DNA from: Ralstonia sp. 25mfcol4.1 | GTDB taxonomy: Bacteria; Pseudomonadota; Gammaproteobacteria; Burkholderiales; Burkholderiaceae | Assembly (NCBI RefSeq): GCF_900104095.1 | Contig: NZ_FNJO01000002.1 | Coordinates: 124,001-188,000 of the forward strand | Direction of reading: 5' to 3' | Length of the DNA stretch: 64,000 bases | Shown here: positions 26,236-35,354 of the stretch, piece by piece | Numbering within the stretch: position 1 is the first letter of the stretch | How the letters are laid out: each line of letters starts with the position of its first letter | The notes under the pieces: generated by a model | The model's database searches: none | Told to the model about the DNA's origin: nothing | What the model saw: only the letters and a program-made list of their open reading frames with translations | Position numbers and translations under genes: made by a program

Positions 26236-27456
26236 TCACGCCGCGGCACGTTCCTTCACAGGTGCCTGCACCGGCGCCGGCCCGATGGTCGTCACCGGCG
26301 AACTGGCGGGCGGCTGGATCACCGGCGCGGTGCCGCGCGAGCGGCCCGAGCTCAGGTAGTCGGCAATCGATTCCTGCGTGACTTCGCCCAGGTAGACGCC
26401 GTCCCCGTCGATCACCGGCAGCCAGCTTGTGTTGTGCTGGTACATGCGCGACAGCACGATGCGCAGGTGCTCGTCGAACGCGGCCGTGGTGGTGAACTGG
26501 CGCATCACGTCCGCGCAATTGCCGCCCTTGGCCAGCGCGTTGCGCACGTCGCGGCGGGTCACGTAGCCCAGCGCGCGCTGCGCGTCGTCCACCACGGGCA
26601 GGTGGCGCACGTCGGCATCGTCCATCACACCGAAAGCTTCGGCCAGCGTCATGTCGGGGCGGCAGCTTGGCGGCAGCGTGGCCGCGTCCCCGGCGCGCAC
26701 CAGCAGCAGGCGCTTGAGCGTGTTGTCGTGGCCCACGAAGGCCTGCACGAAGTCGTCGGCCGGATGCGCCAGCAGCGCGTCGGGATGGTCGAACTGCACC
26801 AGCCGGCCGGCGCGGAACACGGCCACCTTGTCGCCAAGCTTGATGGCCTCGTCGATATCGTGCGACACCATGATCACGGTCTTGCCCAGCTGGCGCTGCA
26901 TCTGGAAGAACTCGTTCTGGATGCTCTCGCGGTTGATCGGATCCACCGCGCCGAACGGCTCGTCCATCAACAGCACGGGCGCGTCGGCAGCCAGCGCGCG
27001 AATCACGCCGATCCGCTGCTGTTGCCCGCCCGACAGCTCGCGCGGATAGCGTCTGAGCATCTTGTCCGGGTCCAGCTGCACCATGCGGATCAGTTCGCGC
27101 GCACGTTCGCGGCATTGCTTCTTGTTCCAGCCCAGCAGGCGCGGCACGACCATGATGTTCTCTTCGATGGTCATGTTCGGAAACAGGCCGATCTGCTGGA
27201 TCACGTAGCCGATCTTGCGGCGCAGCGTCACGCCGTCGATGCCGGTGGTGTCCTCGCCGTCGATGCGCACGGTGCCCGACGTCGGCTGGATCAGCCGGTT
27301 GATCATCTTGAGCGTGGTCGTCTTGCCGCAGCCGGACGGCCCCAGGAACACGCAGATCTCGCCGCGCGGCACGGTCATGCTGACCTCGTTCACGGCACGC
27401 ACTTCGGCGCCGTCCTTCTGCGGGAAGGCCTTGGTGAGTTTGTCGAGTTCGATCAT
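26236..27456 (-). CDS. Osmoprotectant ABC transporter ATPase, OpuCA/ProV-like with CBS domains
   Basis: ATP-binding subunit of a quaternary-amine importer. Walker A GPSGCGKTT (residues 39-47), Q-loop, signature LSGGQQQR and Walker B VLLMDEP are intact. After residue 250 come two CBS domains (FGVMDDADVRHLPVVDD and SRMYQHNTSWLPVID), which sense ionic strength or nucleotides in OpuA/OpuC systems. The C-terminal tail is Pro/Ala-rich. Its start overlaps the permease stop by four bases. It is the last gene of a four-gene operon on the minus strand. Confidence 0.9.
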   Translation of the reverse strand: MIELDKLTKAFPQKDGAEVRAVNEVSMTVPRGEICVFLGPSGCGKTTTLKMINRLIQPTSGTVRIDGEDTTGIDGVTLRRKIGYVIQQIGLFPNMTIEENIMVVPRLLGWNKKQCRERARELIRMVQLDPDKMLRRYPRELSGGQQQRIGVIRALAADAPVLLMDEPFGAVDPINRESIQNEFFQMQRQLGKTVIMVSHDIDEAIKLGDKVAVFRAGRLVQFDHPDALLAHPADDFVQAFVGHDNTLKRLLLVRAGDAATLPPSCRPDMTLAEAFGVMDDADVRHLPVVDDAQRALGYVTRRDVRNALAKGGNCADVMRQFTTTAAFDEHLRIVLSRMYQHNTSWLPVIDGDGVYLGEVTQESIADYLSSGRSRGTAPVIQPPASSPVTTIGPAPVQAPVKERAAA

Positions 27457-28103
27457 TGTCGGATTCCTTTCGGTGTCAGGGCACGCTGCAGGCTTTGCAG
27501 CGCGACGTCGGCCACGATGGCGAGCAGGCTCACGAGAACGGCACCCACGGCAAGCTTGCTCATGTTGCTCTGGCTGATCGCCTGCAGGATCAGCACGCCC
27601 AGGCCACCGGCGCCGATGATGGCGGCAATGGTGGCCACGCCAATGTTCATCACCACTGCCGTGCGCACGCCGCCCAGGATCACCGGAACGGCCAGCGGCA
27701 GGTCCACCAGGCGCATGCGCTGCCAGGTGGTCATGCCGATGCCGCGCCCCGCTTCCTGGATGCCGGCATCGACATTGGTCAGCGCGGTGTACGTGTTGCG
27801 CATGATCGGCAGCAGCGAGTACAGGAACACCGCCGTCACGGCCGGCACGTAGCCGAGCGCGTGGCCGAAGCGGGCGAAGACCGGGATCATCAGCCCGAAC
27901 AGCGCGATCGACGGCAGCGTCAGCACCACGGTGGCCAGCGCCAGCAACGGTGTGGCCAGGAAACGGTGGCGGGTGATCAGGATGCCCAGCGGCACGCCGA
28001 TGACGATGGCCATGCCCACCGCCGAGCCCACCAGCGCGAGATGCTCGCCGGTGAGCCGCAGCAGCGTCGGCCAGCTATGGTGAAGGTAAGTCAGCAGATC
28101 CAT
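27453..28103 (-). CDS. Osmoprotectant ABC transporter permease, OpuCB-like
   Basis: Inner membrane permease of 216 aa with about six membrane segments, including VGMAIVIGVPLGILI and LTLPSIALFGLMIPVF. It has the cytoplasmic EAA-type loop QEAGRGIGMTTWQRM that docks on the ATPase. Short permeases of this kind work in pairs; the partner is encoded at 29064-29780. It lies between the binding-protein and ATPase genes. Confidence 0.9.
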   Translation of the reverse strand: MDLLTYLHHSWPTLLRLTGEHLALVGSAVGMAIVIGVPLGILITRHRFLATPLLALATVVLTLPSIALFGLMIPVFARFGHALGYVPAVTAVFLYSLLPIMRNTYTALTNVDAGIQEAGRGIGMTTWQRMRLVDLPLAVPVILGGVRTAVVMNIGVATIAAIIGAGGLGVLILQAISQSNMSKLAVGAVLVSLLAIVADVALQSLQRALTPKGIRQ

Positions 28104-28113
28104 GCGGCGCTCC

Positions 28114-29055
28114 TCAGATCAGGCCGTGGCTGCGCAGGAAGTCGCCTGCCACCTTGTCCACGGGCTGCTGGTCGATGTCGACCTTGTAGTTCATGTCGGT
28201 CATCGCCGCGTTGTCGAGCTTTGCCGCCAGCGCGTTGAGCAGGCCGCCCAGTTGCGGATGCGCGTCGAGCACCGCGCGGCGGACCACGGGCGCCGCGTTG
28301 TACGGCGGGAAGTAATGCAGGTCGTCCTCCAGCAGCACGAGGTCGAAGCCCTTCACGCGGCCGTCGGTCGTGTAGACCAGGCCCAGGTCCACCTGGTTGT
28401 TCTTGAGCGCGGTGTACACCAGGCCCGGATCGAGCTGGATCACGTCCTTGCGTGTGAACGGCAGCTTGTACACACCCTTCAGCGGCTCCAGGCCGTCGGG
28501 GCGCGCGGCGAATTCCATGTCCACGGCCAGCGGATGCTTCGTATCCTCGCCTTCGGCGCGCATCTTCGCGGCGTACGCCGACAGCGTGCGGATATCGCCG
28601 GCGCGCTCCTTCGGCATGGCGAATGCGTACGTGTTGTTGACCTGCGAGGCATCGAGCCAGACCAGGCCCTTGGCGGCATCGAGCGTCTTCACGCGCTTGT
28701 AGCTTTCCGGGCCGTCGAGCTTTTCCTCGACCTTGTTGAACACGATCAGCGCGGTGCCGGTGTAGTCCCACACCACGTCGAGCTGGCCTGATTCCAGCGC
28801 CTGGCGCATCAGCGTGCTGCCCAGCCCCGAGGTCAGCGTCGTATCGATGCCCTTGGCCTTCAGGTACTGCGTCGTCATCGACGACAGGATCAGCTGCTCG
28901 GTGAAGTTCTTGCCGCCCACCCGCACCGGGCCCGCGCCTTCCTGCGCGCGCGCCGGGGCCGTGGTCAGCAGCAGCGCGGCCAGCGCGATGCCGATGGCGG
29001 CGGCCAGCCAGAACACGCGGCCCTCCATCAGACGGTTCACGGATTTGAATTTCAT
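28114..29055 (-). CDS. Osmoprotectant ABC transporter substrate-binding protein, OpuCC/OsmF-like
   Basis: Periplasmic binding protein of 313 aa with an N-terminal signal/anchor (WLAAAIGIALAALLLTTAPARAQ). The mature start VRVGGKNFTEQLILSSM and SGQLDVVWDYTGTA are hallmarks of the OpuAC/OpuCC glycine betaine, choline and carnitine binders. I start at the ATG at 29055, preceded by GAGGAA; the longer frame upstream runs through the other permease gene. It is between the two permease genes. Confidence 0.9.
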   Translation of the reverse strand: MKFKSVNRLMEGRVFWLAAAIGIALAALLLTTAPARAQEGAGPVRVGGKNFTEQLILSSMTTQYLKAKGIDTTLTSGLGSTLMRQALESGQLDVVWDYTGTALIVFNKVEEKLDGPESYKRVKTLDAAKGLVWLDASQVNNTYAFAMPKERAGDIRTLSAYAAKMRAEGEDTKHPLAVDMEFAARPDGLEPLKGVYKLPFTRKDVIQLDPGLVYTALKNNQVDLGLVYTTDGRVKGFDLVLLEDDLHYFPPYNAAPVVRRAVLDAHPQLGGLLNALAAKLDNAAMTDMNYKVDIDQQPVDKVAGDFLRSHGLI

Positions 29056-29063
29056 ACGATTCC

Positions 29064-29780
29064 TCACTGCGCCAGTCCGCGACGACGCAGGTAGATCTGG
29101 CCGGCGGCGGCAAACAGCGCGTCCAGCACCAGGGCCAGCAGCGCGGTAGCGGCGGCACCCAGCAACAGCAACGGCTGGTTGTTCAGGTAGATACCCGGGA
29201 AAATCAGTTCGCCCAGGCTGTTCGCGCCGATCAGGAACGACAGCGGCACGGTGCCCACGTTGATCACCAGGCTGATGCGCACGCCGGCCAGGATCACGGG
29301 CAGCGCGTTGGGCAGTTCCACGCGCACCAGGCGCTGGCACGGCGTCATGCCAATGCCCCGCGCGGCTTCCTTGAGTGCGGGCGATACCGTGCGCAGCCCT
29401 TCGTAGGTGTTGCGCACGATCGGCAGCAGCGAGGCCAGCCACAGTGCCAGGATCGCCGGACGCTCGCCGATGCCCAGCACGGCCAGCGCCAGGGCCAGCA
29501 CCGCCAGCGACGGCACGGTGTTGCCGACGTTGAACACCTGCATGAGCCGGTCGGCCCAGCGGCGCATGCACGGGCGGCTCAGCGCGATGCCGGCCGGCAC
29601 GCCGGTCAGCAGGGCCAGTGCCATCGAGATCGTCACCAGGCGCAGATGGTCGGCCACGTCATAGAACAGGCGGTCCTGGTACTGATGGATGACGTCAACG
29701 CCGATCCACGCGACCAGTCCGGCCAGCGCAGCGGCAACGACGCCCCCCCAGGCCAACGCCCGGATGGTTCGTTTTGACAT
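29064..29780 (-). CDS. Osmoprotectant ABC transporter permease, second subunit
   Basis: Permease of 238 aa and first gene of the operon. The N-terminal extra membrane segment ALAWGGVVAAALAGLVAWIGV is followed by the six-helix core and the EAA-like loop KEAARGIGMTPCQRL. Start at ATG 29780, with a GAGGGG site. The order permease, binding protein, permease, ATPase matches YehY-type and OpuC importers for betaine, carnitine or related compounds. Which one is transported cannot be read from the sequence. Confidence 0.88.
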   Translation of the reverse strand: MSKRTIRALAWGGVVAAALAGLVAWIGVDVIHQYQDRLFYDVADHLRLVTISMALALLTGVPAGIALSRPCMRRWADRLMQVFNVGNTVPSLAVLALALAVLGIGERPAILALWLASLLPIVRNTYEGLRTVSPALKEAARGIGMTPCQRLVRVELPNALPVILAGVRISLVINVGTVPLSFLIGANSLGELIFPGIYLNNQPLLLLGAAATALLALVLDALFAAAGQIYLRRRGLAQ

Positions 29781-30445
29781 ATTTCCCCTCTCCAACCCCG
29801 GTGCGGCAAACCATGCGAAATGCATGAATCACCACATCCCGGATGCGGAAAACAAAAGGGCCGGCGGAAATGTCGATGGGGGTGCCCGCCGGGGCCCTGG
29901 TTCAGATTGCCTTGCCGCCATGACCGGCACGATTGCCAGCGGACGGACTTTTGGGCGCGGCACCAGCCCGGAGGCCAGCGAAACACCCGATTGATGGGGT
30001 CCAGGCATGAAGCCCAAACCCGCAGGAGCGGCGCAACCGTGAAAAGGTTGGCCAGTGGCGGCGATTGATGCCCGACTGATGTCGTGTCGGTATGGCGCCG
30101 CCGGTCAATCGGCCGTTGCCAGACAACGGATTGCCGGGTTCGGGGTGCAGCCCCGACCACTGCAATTATTGGCAACGGATGACAAAGAGACCGCTATTCT
30201 ACACAACTTCTGCCATCCTGTCATCTTCACCGTTTCCATCTCCGAAATAACGGTGTTCCGCGGGAAATTTCGCACTCCGGTTTCGTTGCATTGATGCAAT
30301 CGATCAAGGCCATCTCGTTCCATCGGCAGAACAATCTGTTGCCTGCCCGCCCTCTACCGCTTTCGCGCCAAACCCTTAAATTGAGGGGGTAGACACGACG
30401 GCCAGAGGCCTCTGGCTTCCACACCGTCTTAACAGGAGATTTCAC
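29781..30445. other. Large divergent intergenic region, 665 bases
   Basis: Lies between the divergently read osmoprotectant operon and the pirin gene, so it must hold both promoters. I can point only to a small perfect hairpin CGGGG-TGCAG-CCCCG (30141-30155) and an AT-richer stretch around 30175-30300, which is unusual for this window. No credible gene, known riboswitch or T-run terminator is seen. Confidence 0.5.
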
Positions 30446-31354
30446 ATGACCACCCGTATCGCCACCGTTCCGGCCACCGCCACGGAAACCGTGCAGCGTT
30501 CGCGCGCCGTGGATCGCGTGGTTCGCGGCATCGCCACGTCTGACGGCGCCGGCGTCAAGCTGACCCGCGTGCTGACGCAGAACCTGCAACGCCGGCTGGA
30601 CCCGTTCCTGATGCTCGACGCCTTTGGCACCGACAACAAGGACGACTATATCGGCGGCTTCCCCGATCACCCGCACCGCGGCTTCGAGACCATCACCTAC
30701 ATGCTGGCCGGCCGCATGCGCCACCGCGACAGCGCCGGCCATGAGGGCCTGCTGGAAAACGGCGGCGCGCAATGGATGGTGGCCGGTTCCGGCGTGGTGC
30801 ACTCCGAATTGCCTGAGCAGGAAGACGGCCGGATGGAAGGCTTCCAGCTCTGGCTGAACCTGCCGGCGGCGGACAAGATGACCACGCCCTGGTATCGCGA
30901 CATGCCGGCGGCGGCAATTCCCACCGTGGAACTGCCGTCAGGTGGCACGGTACGCGTGCTGGCCGGTGCCTCGCATGGCGTGGCCGGTGCCGTGACGCGC
31001 CCGGTCACCGAACCGCTGTACCTGGACGTGCATCTGCCGGCTGGCCAGTCGTTCGCGCAGGCCCTGCCCGCCGGGCATAACGCGTTTGTCTACGTCTATC
31101 GTGGCGCTGTGACGATTGGCGACGCAGTGGTGGAAGCCCAGCGCATGGGCGTGCTGGACAACGCCGGGGCGTCCGACGGCGTGGTGGTCGTCGCGAACGA
31201 GGACACCCGCTTCCTGCTGATCGCGGGCCAGCCGCTGAACGAGCCCATCGCGCAGTACGGCCCGTTCGTGATGAACACGCAGGACCAGATCTACCAGACC
31301 CTGGCCGATTTCCGAGACGGCCGATTTGCGACGATCCCTGCCAGCGCCGCCTGA
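30446..31354 (+). CDS. Pirin family protein
   Basis: Bicupin protein of 302 aa. The N-terminal cupin carries the metal ligands in GGFPDHPHRGFETITYMLAG and a later HSE (VVHSELPEQ). The C-terminal cupin begins around VRVLAGASHGVAG. Bacterial pirins can have quercetinase activity or act as redox or metabolic modulators; the metal site here is complete. The ATG follows AACAGGAG by eight bases. Monocistronic, with its own terminator. Confidence 0.92.
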   Translation: MTTRIATVPATATETVQRSRAVDRVVRGIATSDGAGVKLTRVLTQNLQRRLDPFLMLDAFGTDNKDDYIGGFPDHPHRGFETITYMLAGRMRHRDSAGHEGLLENGGAQWMVAGSGVVHSELPEQEDGRMEGFQLWLNLPAADKMTTPWYRDMPAAAIPTVELPSGGTVRVLAGASHGVAGAVTRPVTEPLYLDVHLPAGQSFAQALPAGHNAFVYVYRGAVTIGDAVVEAQRMGVLDNAGASDGVVVVANEDTRFLLIAGQPLNEPIAQYGPFVMNTQDQIYQTLADFRDGRFATIPASAA

Positions 31355-31381
31355 CGCGCGCAACTGACGCGGGTCAACCCT

Positions 31382-31420
31382 GACCGCCGCCCTGCCCTGA
31401 CCGGCAGCGCGGCGGTTTTT
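31382..31420 (+). terminator. Rho-independent terminator of the pirin gene
   Basis: GACCGCCGC pairs with GCGGCGGTTT, with an inner CTGCC/GGCAG stem, followed by TTTTT. It starts 28 bases after the stop codon. Confidence 0.8.
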
Positions 31421-31657
31421 CTTTGCGGCTGTGGCCGGCACGCGACTTGCAACCTCCCGGTATCCGTTGTGGGGCATGGCTGGAGGGCCAAAGTGGTCCG
31501 CCCAGCCCCCACGCACTTATATAATCCACTCCAAATTCCGGGCATCACGCAATCATGATGATGACGATCTGCCTCGCGGCGATGCTGCGCCACGCACAGC
31601 CGTTGTCACGTGCCTGAAAACCACAACGTTGCTGCCACAACAATTCGAGCCGCTTCA

Positions 31658-33226
31658 GTGACATCACAATCCCCCTCCAGGCTGGCGCTTGCGCATATCA
31701 CCAAGCGCTATCCCGGCGTGACTGCCAACGACGACGTCAGCCTGACCGTCGCGCCGGGCGAGATCCACGCCGTCCTTGGCGAAAACGGCGCAGGCAAGTC
31801 AACCCTGATGAAGATCATTTTCGGCGCGGTACGTCCCGACGCCGGCGAGATGCACTTCAACGGGGCGCCGGTTTCCATCGCCAGCCCCCACGACGCCCGC
31901 AACCTGGGCATCGCCATGGTGTTCCAGCATTTTTCGCTGTTCGACACGCTGACCGTGGCCGAAAACATCGCACTGGGCCTGTCGCCCGCCGATGCCGGCA
32001 ACCTGAAGCAGCTATCGGAACGCATCCGCGCCACGGCCGAGCGGTATGGTCTGCCGCTGGAGCCGCAACGCCACGTGCATACGTTGTCCGTGGGCGAGCG
32101 CCAGCGCGTGGAAATCGTGCGCGCACTGCTGGCCAACCCGCAGTTGCTGATCCTGGACGAACCCACCTCGGTGCTGACGCCGCAGGCCGTGGAAACCCTG
32201 TTTGTCACGCTGCGCCAGCTGGCGGCCGAAGGCACCAGCATCCTCTATATCAGCCACAAGCTGGACGAAATCCGAGCCCTCTGCCACCACGCCACCGTGA
32301 TGCGCATGGGCCGTGTAACCGGCAATTGCGATCCGCGCCAGCAGAGCGCGGCCGAGCTGTCGCGGCTGATGATCGGTGGCGAACCGCCGCGCGAAGCGCG
32401 GGTGGCCGCCGAGCGCGGCGCGGTGAAGCTGGCGGTGCGCAACCTGTCGATGCCGCGCGCACACCAGTTCGCCACGGAACTGCAAGACATCGCACTGGAC
32501 GTGCACGCCGGCGAGATCGTCGGCATCGCCGGTGTGTCGGGCAATGGCCAGCAGGAACTGCTGGCTGCGCTGTCCGGCGAGGATGCACGCACGGCCGGCG
32601 CGGCCATCGAACTGGACGGCAAACCCGTGGGCCGGCTCGATGCCCGCGGCCGCCGCCGAGCGGGGCTGGCCTTCGTGCCAGAGGAACGGCTCGGCCGTGG
32701 CGCCGTGCCGGGCATGAGCCTGGCGTCGAACGTGTGGCTGTCGCATCAGACGCCGCCCTACGTGCAGGGCGGCATGGTGTCGCCCAGGGCCGCCGAAGGC
32801 CTGGCCGCCAGCATCATCAGCCGTTTCCGCGTCAAGGCGAGCGGGCCTGCGGCACTGGCCCGCAGCCTGTCGGGCGGCAACCTGCAGAAGTTCATCGTCG
32901 GCCGCGAGATCGAGGCCGGCCCGAAGGTGCTGATCGTGGCGCAGCCCACGTGGGGCGTCGATGTCGGCGCCGCCGCGCAGATCCACAACGAAATCCTGTC
33001 GCTCAAGGCTGCCGGCTGCGCGGTGCTGGTGGTATCCGAAGAACTCGACGAACTGTTCGCCATCTGCGACCGCCTGCACGTGATCGCCAAGGGCCAGCTG
33101 TCGCCGTCGATTCCCGTGGATATCGCCACGCGCGAGCAGGTGGGCCTGTGGATGAGCGGGCTGTGGGAAGGCGGGCCGGCCAGCCGGCACGACAACGCCG
33201 ACGCGGAGGTGCCGAGCCATGGCTAA
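31658..33226 (+). CDS. BMP-type (nucleoside-like) ABC transporter, ATP-binding protein
   Basis: Two fused ABC ATPase domains, about 522 aa. The first has Walker A GENGAGKST and signature LSVGERQRVEI; the second has the degenerate P-loop GVSGNGQQE and signature LSGGNLQKF. This RbsA/XylG-like architecture with BmpA-type partners (YufO/NupO group) imports nucleosides, purines or related compounds. The start is uncertain: GTG 31658 keeps only a short pre-domain leader, and GTG 31610 is an alternative. Neither has a strong ribosome site. It overlaps the next gene by eight bases. The upstream gap from 31355 (about 300 bases) holds only the pirin terminator and an unresolved promoter area. Confidence 0.85.
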   Translation: MTSQSPSRLALAHITKRYPGVTANDDVSLTVAPGEIHAVLGENGAGKSTLMKIIFGAVRPDAGEMHFNGAPVSIASPHDARNLGIAMVFQHFSLFDTLTVAENIALGLSPADAGNLKQLSERIRATAERYGLPLEPQRHVHTLSVGERQRVEIVRALLANPQLLILDEPTSVLTPQAVETLFVTLRQLAAEGTSILYISHKLDEIRALCHHATVMRMGRVTGNCDPRQQSAAELSRLMIGGEPPREARVAAERGAVKLAVRNLSMPRAHQFATELQDIALDVHAGEIVGIAGVSGNGQQELLAALSGEDARTAGAAIELDGKPVGRLDARGRRRAGLAFVPEERLGRGAVPGMSLASNVWLSHQTPPYVQGGMVSPRAAEGLAASIISRFRVKASGPAALARSLSGGNLQKFIVGREIEAGPKVLIVAQPTWGVDVGAAAQIHNEILSLKAAGCAVLVVSEELDELFAICDRLHVIAKGQLSPSIPVDIATREQVGLWMSGLWEGGPASRHDNADAEVPSHG

Positions 33227-34313
33227 AGTGCTATCTCCCGTTGTGCTGGCCCCGCGCGGCGTGCCGTCGCGCCCGATGGCCTATGCCTCGCCCGTGTTCG
33301 CGCTGGTGCTGACGCTGCTGTTCGGCGCGCTGCTGTTCCTGGCGCTGGGCAAGGATCCCGTGGCGGGCCTCAAGGTATTCCTGGTCGATCCGCTCAAGGA
33401 CAAGCGCGCGATTGGCGAGGTGCTCCTGAAGACCGTGCCGCTGGTGCTGTGCGCGCTCGGGCTTTCGGTCTGCTACCGCGCCAACGTCTGGAATATCGGC
33501 GCCGATGGCCAGCTGATTGCCGGCGGCATCCTGGCCGGCGCCACGGTGCTCTGGTTCGACACCCCCGGCAACTCCTGGAGCGGCCCGGCCGTGCTGGTGC
33601 TGGCGTCGATTGCCGGCTGCATCGGCGGCATGCTGTGGGCATCGCTGACCGCGCTGCTCAAGGACCGCTTCAACGCCAACGAGATCCTGGTGTCGCTGAT
33701 GCTGACCTATATCGCCCAGCAGTTGCTCCTGTGGGTAGTCAACGGTCCGCTGAAAGACCCCAACGGCATGAACTTCCCGCAATCGAAGGTGTTCTCGTCG
33801 ATGTTCCTGCTGCCGAACCTGCTGCCCGGTTCGCGCCTGCACATGGGCTTTGCCGTGATGCTGGTGCTGGTGGCCATCATGACCGTGTTCGTGTTCCGCA
33901 GCTTTGCCGGCTATCGCCTGCAGGTGGGCGGCACGGCGCCGCTGGCCGCGCGCTACGCCGGATTCTCGTCGCGCAGCGCGCTGTGGACGGCACTGATGAT
34001 CTCGGGCGCCTTCGCGGGCCTGGCCGGCGCGTTCGAGGTAACCGGGCCGATCGGGCAGCTGCTGCCGTCGATCTCGCCCGGCTATGGCTTTACCGCGATC
34101 ATCGTGGCCTTCGTCGGCCGGCTGCATCCGGTGGGCGCCGTATTCGGCGGCATCGTGATGTCGCTGTTCTATATCGGCGGCGAAATGGCGCAGTCGCGCC
34201 TGGGACTGCCGTCGGCGCTGGGCTGGGTGTTCCAGGGCATGCTGCTGTTCTTCCTGCTGGCCTGCGACACATTGATCGACAACCACCTGCGCTGGCGCGC
34301 GCGTGCCGCCTGA
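33219..34313 (+). CDS. BMP-type ABC transporter permease (first)
   Basis: Inner membrane permease of 364 aa in the BPD_transp_2 (RbsC/NupP-like) family, with eight to ten hydrophobic segments, for example VFALVLTLLFGALLFLALG and VFVFRSFAGYRLQVGG. It has the conserved segment RANVWNIGADGQLIAGG and the loop GVFGGIVMSL-like GAVFGGIVMSLFYIGGE. It overlaps the ATPase gene by eight bases and is followed after 18 bases by the second permease. Forms the heterodimeric membrane channel. Confidence 0.9.
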   Translation: MAKVLSPVVLAPRGVPSRPMAYASPVFALVLTLLFGALLFLALGKDPVAGLKVFLVDPLKDKRAIGEVLLKTVPLVLCALGLSVCYRANVWNIGADGQLIAGGILAGATVLWFDTPGNSWSGPAVLVLASIAGCIGGMLWASLTALLKDRFNANEILVSLMLTYIAQQLLLWVVNGPLKDPNGMNFPQSKVFSSMFLLPNLLPGSRLHMGFAVMLVLVAIMTVFVFRSFAGYRLQVGGTAPLAARYAGFSSRSALWTALMISGAFAGLAGAFEVTGPIGQLLPSISPGYGFTAIIVAFVGRLHPVGAVFGGIVMSLFYIGGEMAQSRLGLPSALGWVFQGMLLFFLLACDTLIDNHLRWRARAA

Positions 34314-34331
34314 TCCGGAGCCGACAACAAT

Positions 34332-35252
34332 ATGGAACAACTTGCTCCCCTGATCGCCACCGCGATCAACGCCGGCACCCCGCTGCTGCTGGCCGCGCTG
34401 GGTCTGCTCGTCAACGAGCGCGCGGGCGTGCTGAACCTCGGTGCCGAAGGCATGATGCTGGTGGCGGCCGCCTTCGGCTTCATGGTCGGCTATCAGACCC
34501 AGTCGCCGCTGCTCGGCTTCGTTGCCGGCGCGGGTGCCGGCATGCTGATGGCCACGCTGTTTTCGTGGCTGGCGCTGGTGCTGGCCACCAACCAGGTGGC
34601 CACCGGCCTGGCGCTGTCGATCTTCGGCACCGGCCTGTCCGCGTTCATCGCACAGCGGTTCGTCGGCTACGCCATGCCGGCCAAGGCCAGTGCCGTTCCG
34701 GGGCTGGCCGACATTCCGTTCATCGGCCCGGCATTCTTCCAGCATCACTGGATGGTGTATTTCAGCCTGCTGCTGTGCTTCGCCATCATGTGGTTCCTGT
34801 TCCGCACGCGCGCCGGCCTGACGCTGCGCGCCATCGGCGAATCGCCAGAATCGGCGCACGCGCTGGGCTATCCGGTGCGCTGGATCCGCTTTGGCGCGCT
34901 GCTGTTCGGCGGCGCCTGCTGCGGGCTGGCCGGGGCCTACCTGTCGTTGGTGTACACGCCGATGTGGGTGGAAAACCTCGTGGCCGGTCGTGGCTGGATT
35001 GCGCTGGCGCTGACCACCTTCGCCACCTGGCGGCCGGGCCGCGTGCTGGTGGGCGCCTGGCTGTTCGGCGGCGTGACGATCCTGCAGTTCTACCTGCAGG
35101 GCATCGGGGTATCGGTGCCGTCGCAGTTCCTGTCGATGCTGCCCTACGCCGCCACCATCGTCGTGCTGGCCTTGATTTCGCGCAACCCGGCCTGGATTCG
35201 CCTGAACATGCCCGCGTCGCTGGGCAAGCCGTTCCGTCCGGGTAATGCCTGA
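34332..35252 (+). CDS. BMP-type ABC transporter permease (second)
   Basis: Permease of 306 aa, NupQ/YufQ-like. It begins LAPLIATAINAGTPLLLAALGLLVNERAGVLNLGAEGMML, the family-typical opening in which the NERAGVLNLGAEG loop is highly conserved. It pairs with the permease before it. About 100 bases separate it from the binding-protein gene, enough for an internal promoter or processing site. Confidence 0.9.
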   Translation: MEQLAPLIATAINAGTPLLLAALGLLVNERAGVLNLGAEGMMLVAAAFGFMVGYQTQSPLLGFVAGAGAGMLMATLFSWLALVLATNQVATGLALSIFGTGLSAFIAQRFVGYAMPAKASAVPGLADIPFIGPAFFQHHWMVYFSLLLCFAIMWFLFRTRAGLTLRAIGESPESAHALGYPVRWIRFGALLFGGACCGLAGAYLSLVYTPMWVENLVAGRGWIALALTTFATWRPGRVLVGAWLFGGVTILQFYLQGIGVSVPSQFLSMLPYAATIVVLALISRNPAWIRLNMPASLGKPFRPGNA

Positions 35253-35354
35253 ACTTGCCCCGACATCGCCGTACCGCATCACCGAAGTCTTAAAAAAAAA
35301 GCAGTATCCGAAGTACAACCACATCACAGAAGACGTCTTACTAGGAGAGATCGA

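Noticed and set aside
29781..30445. Riboswitch upstream of the osmoprotectant operon
   Set aside because: I looked for glycine, cobalamin and guanidine core strings on both strands and found none that fit.
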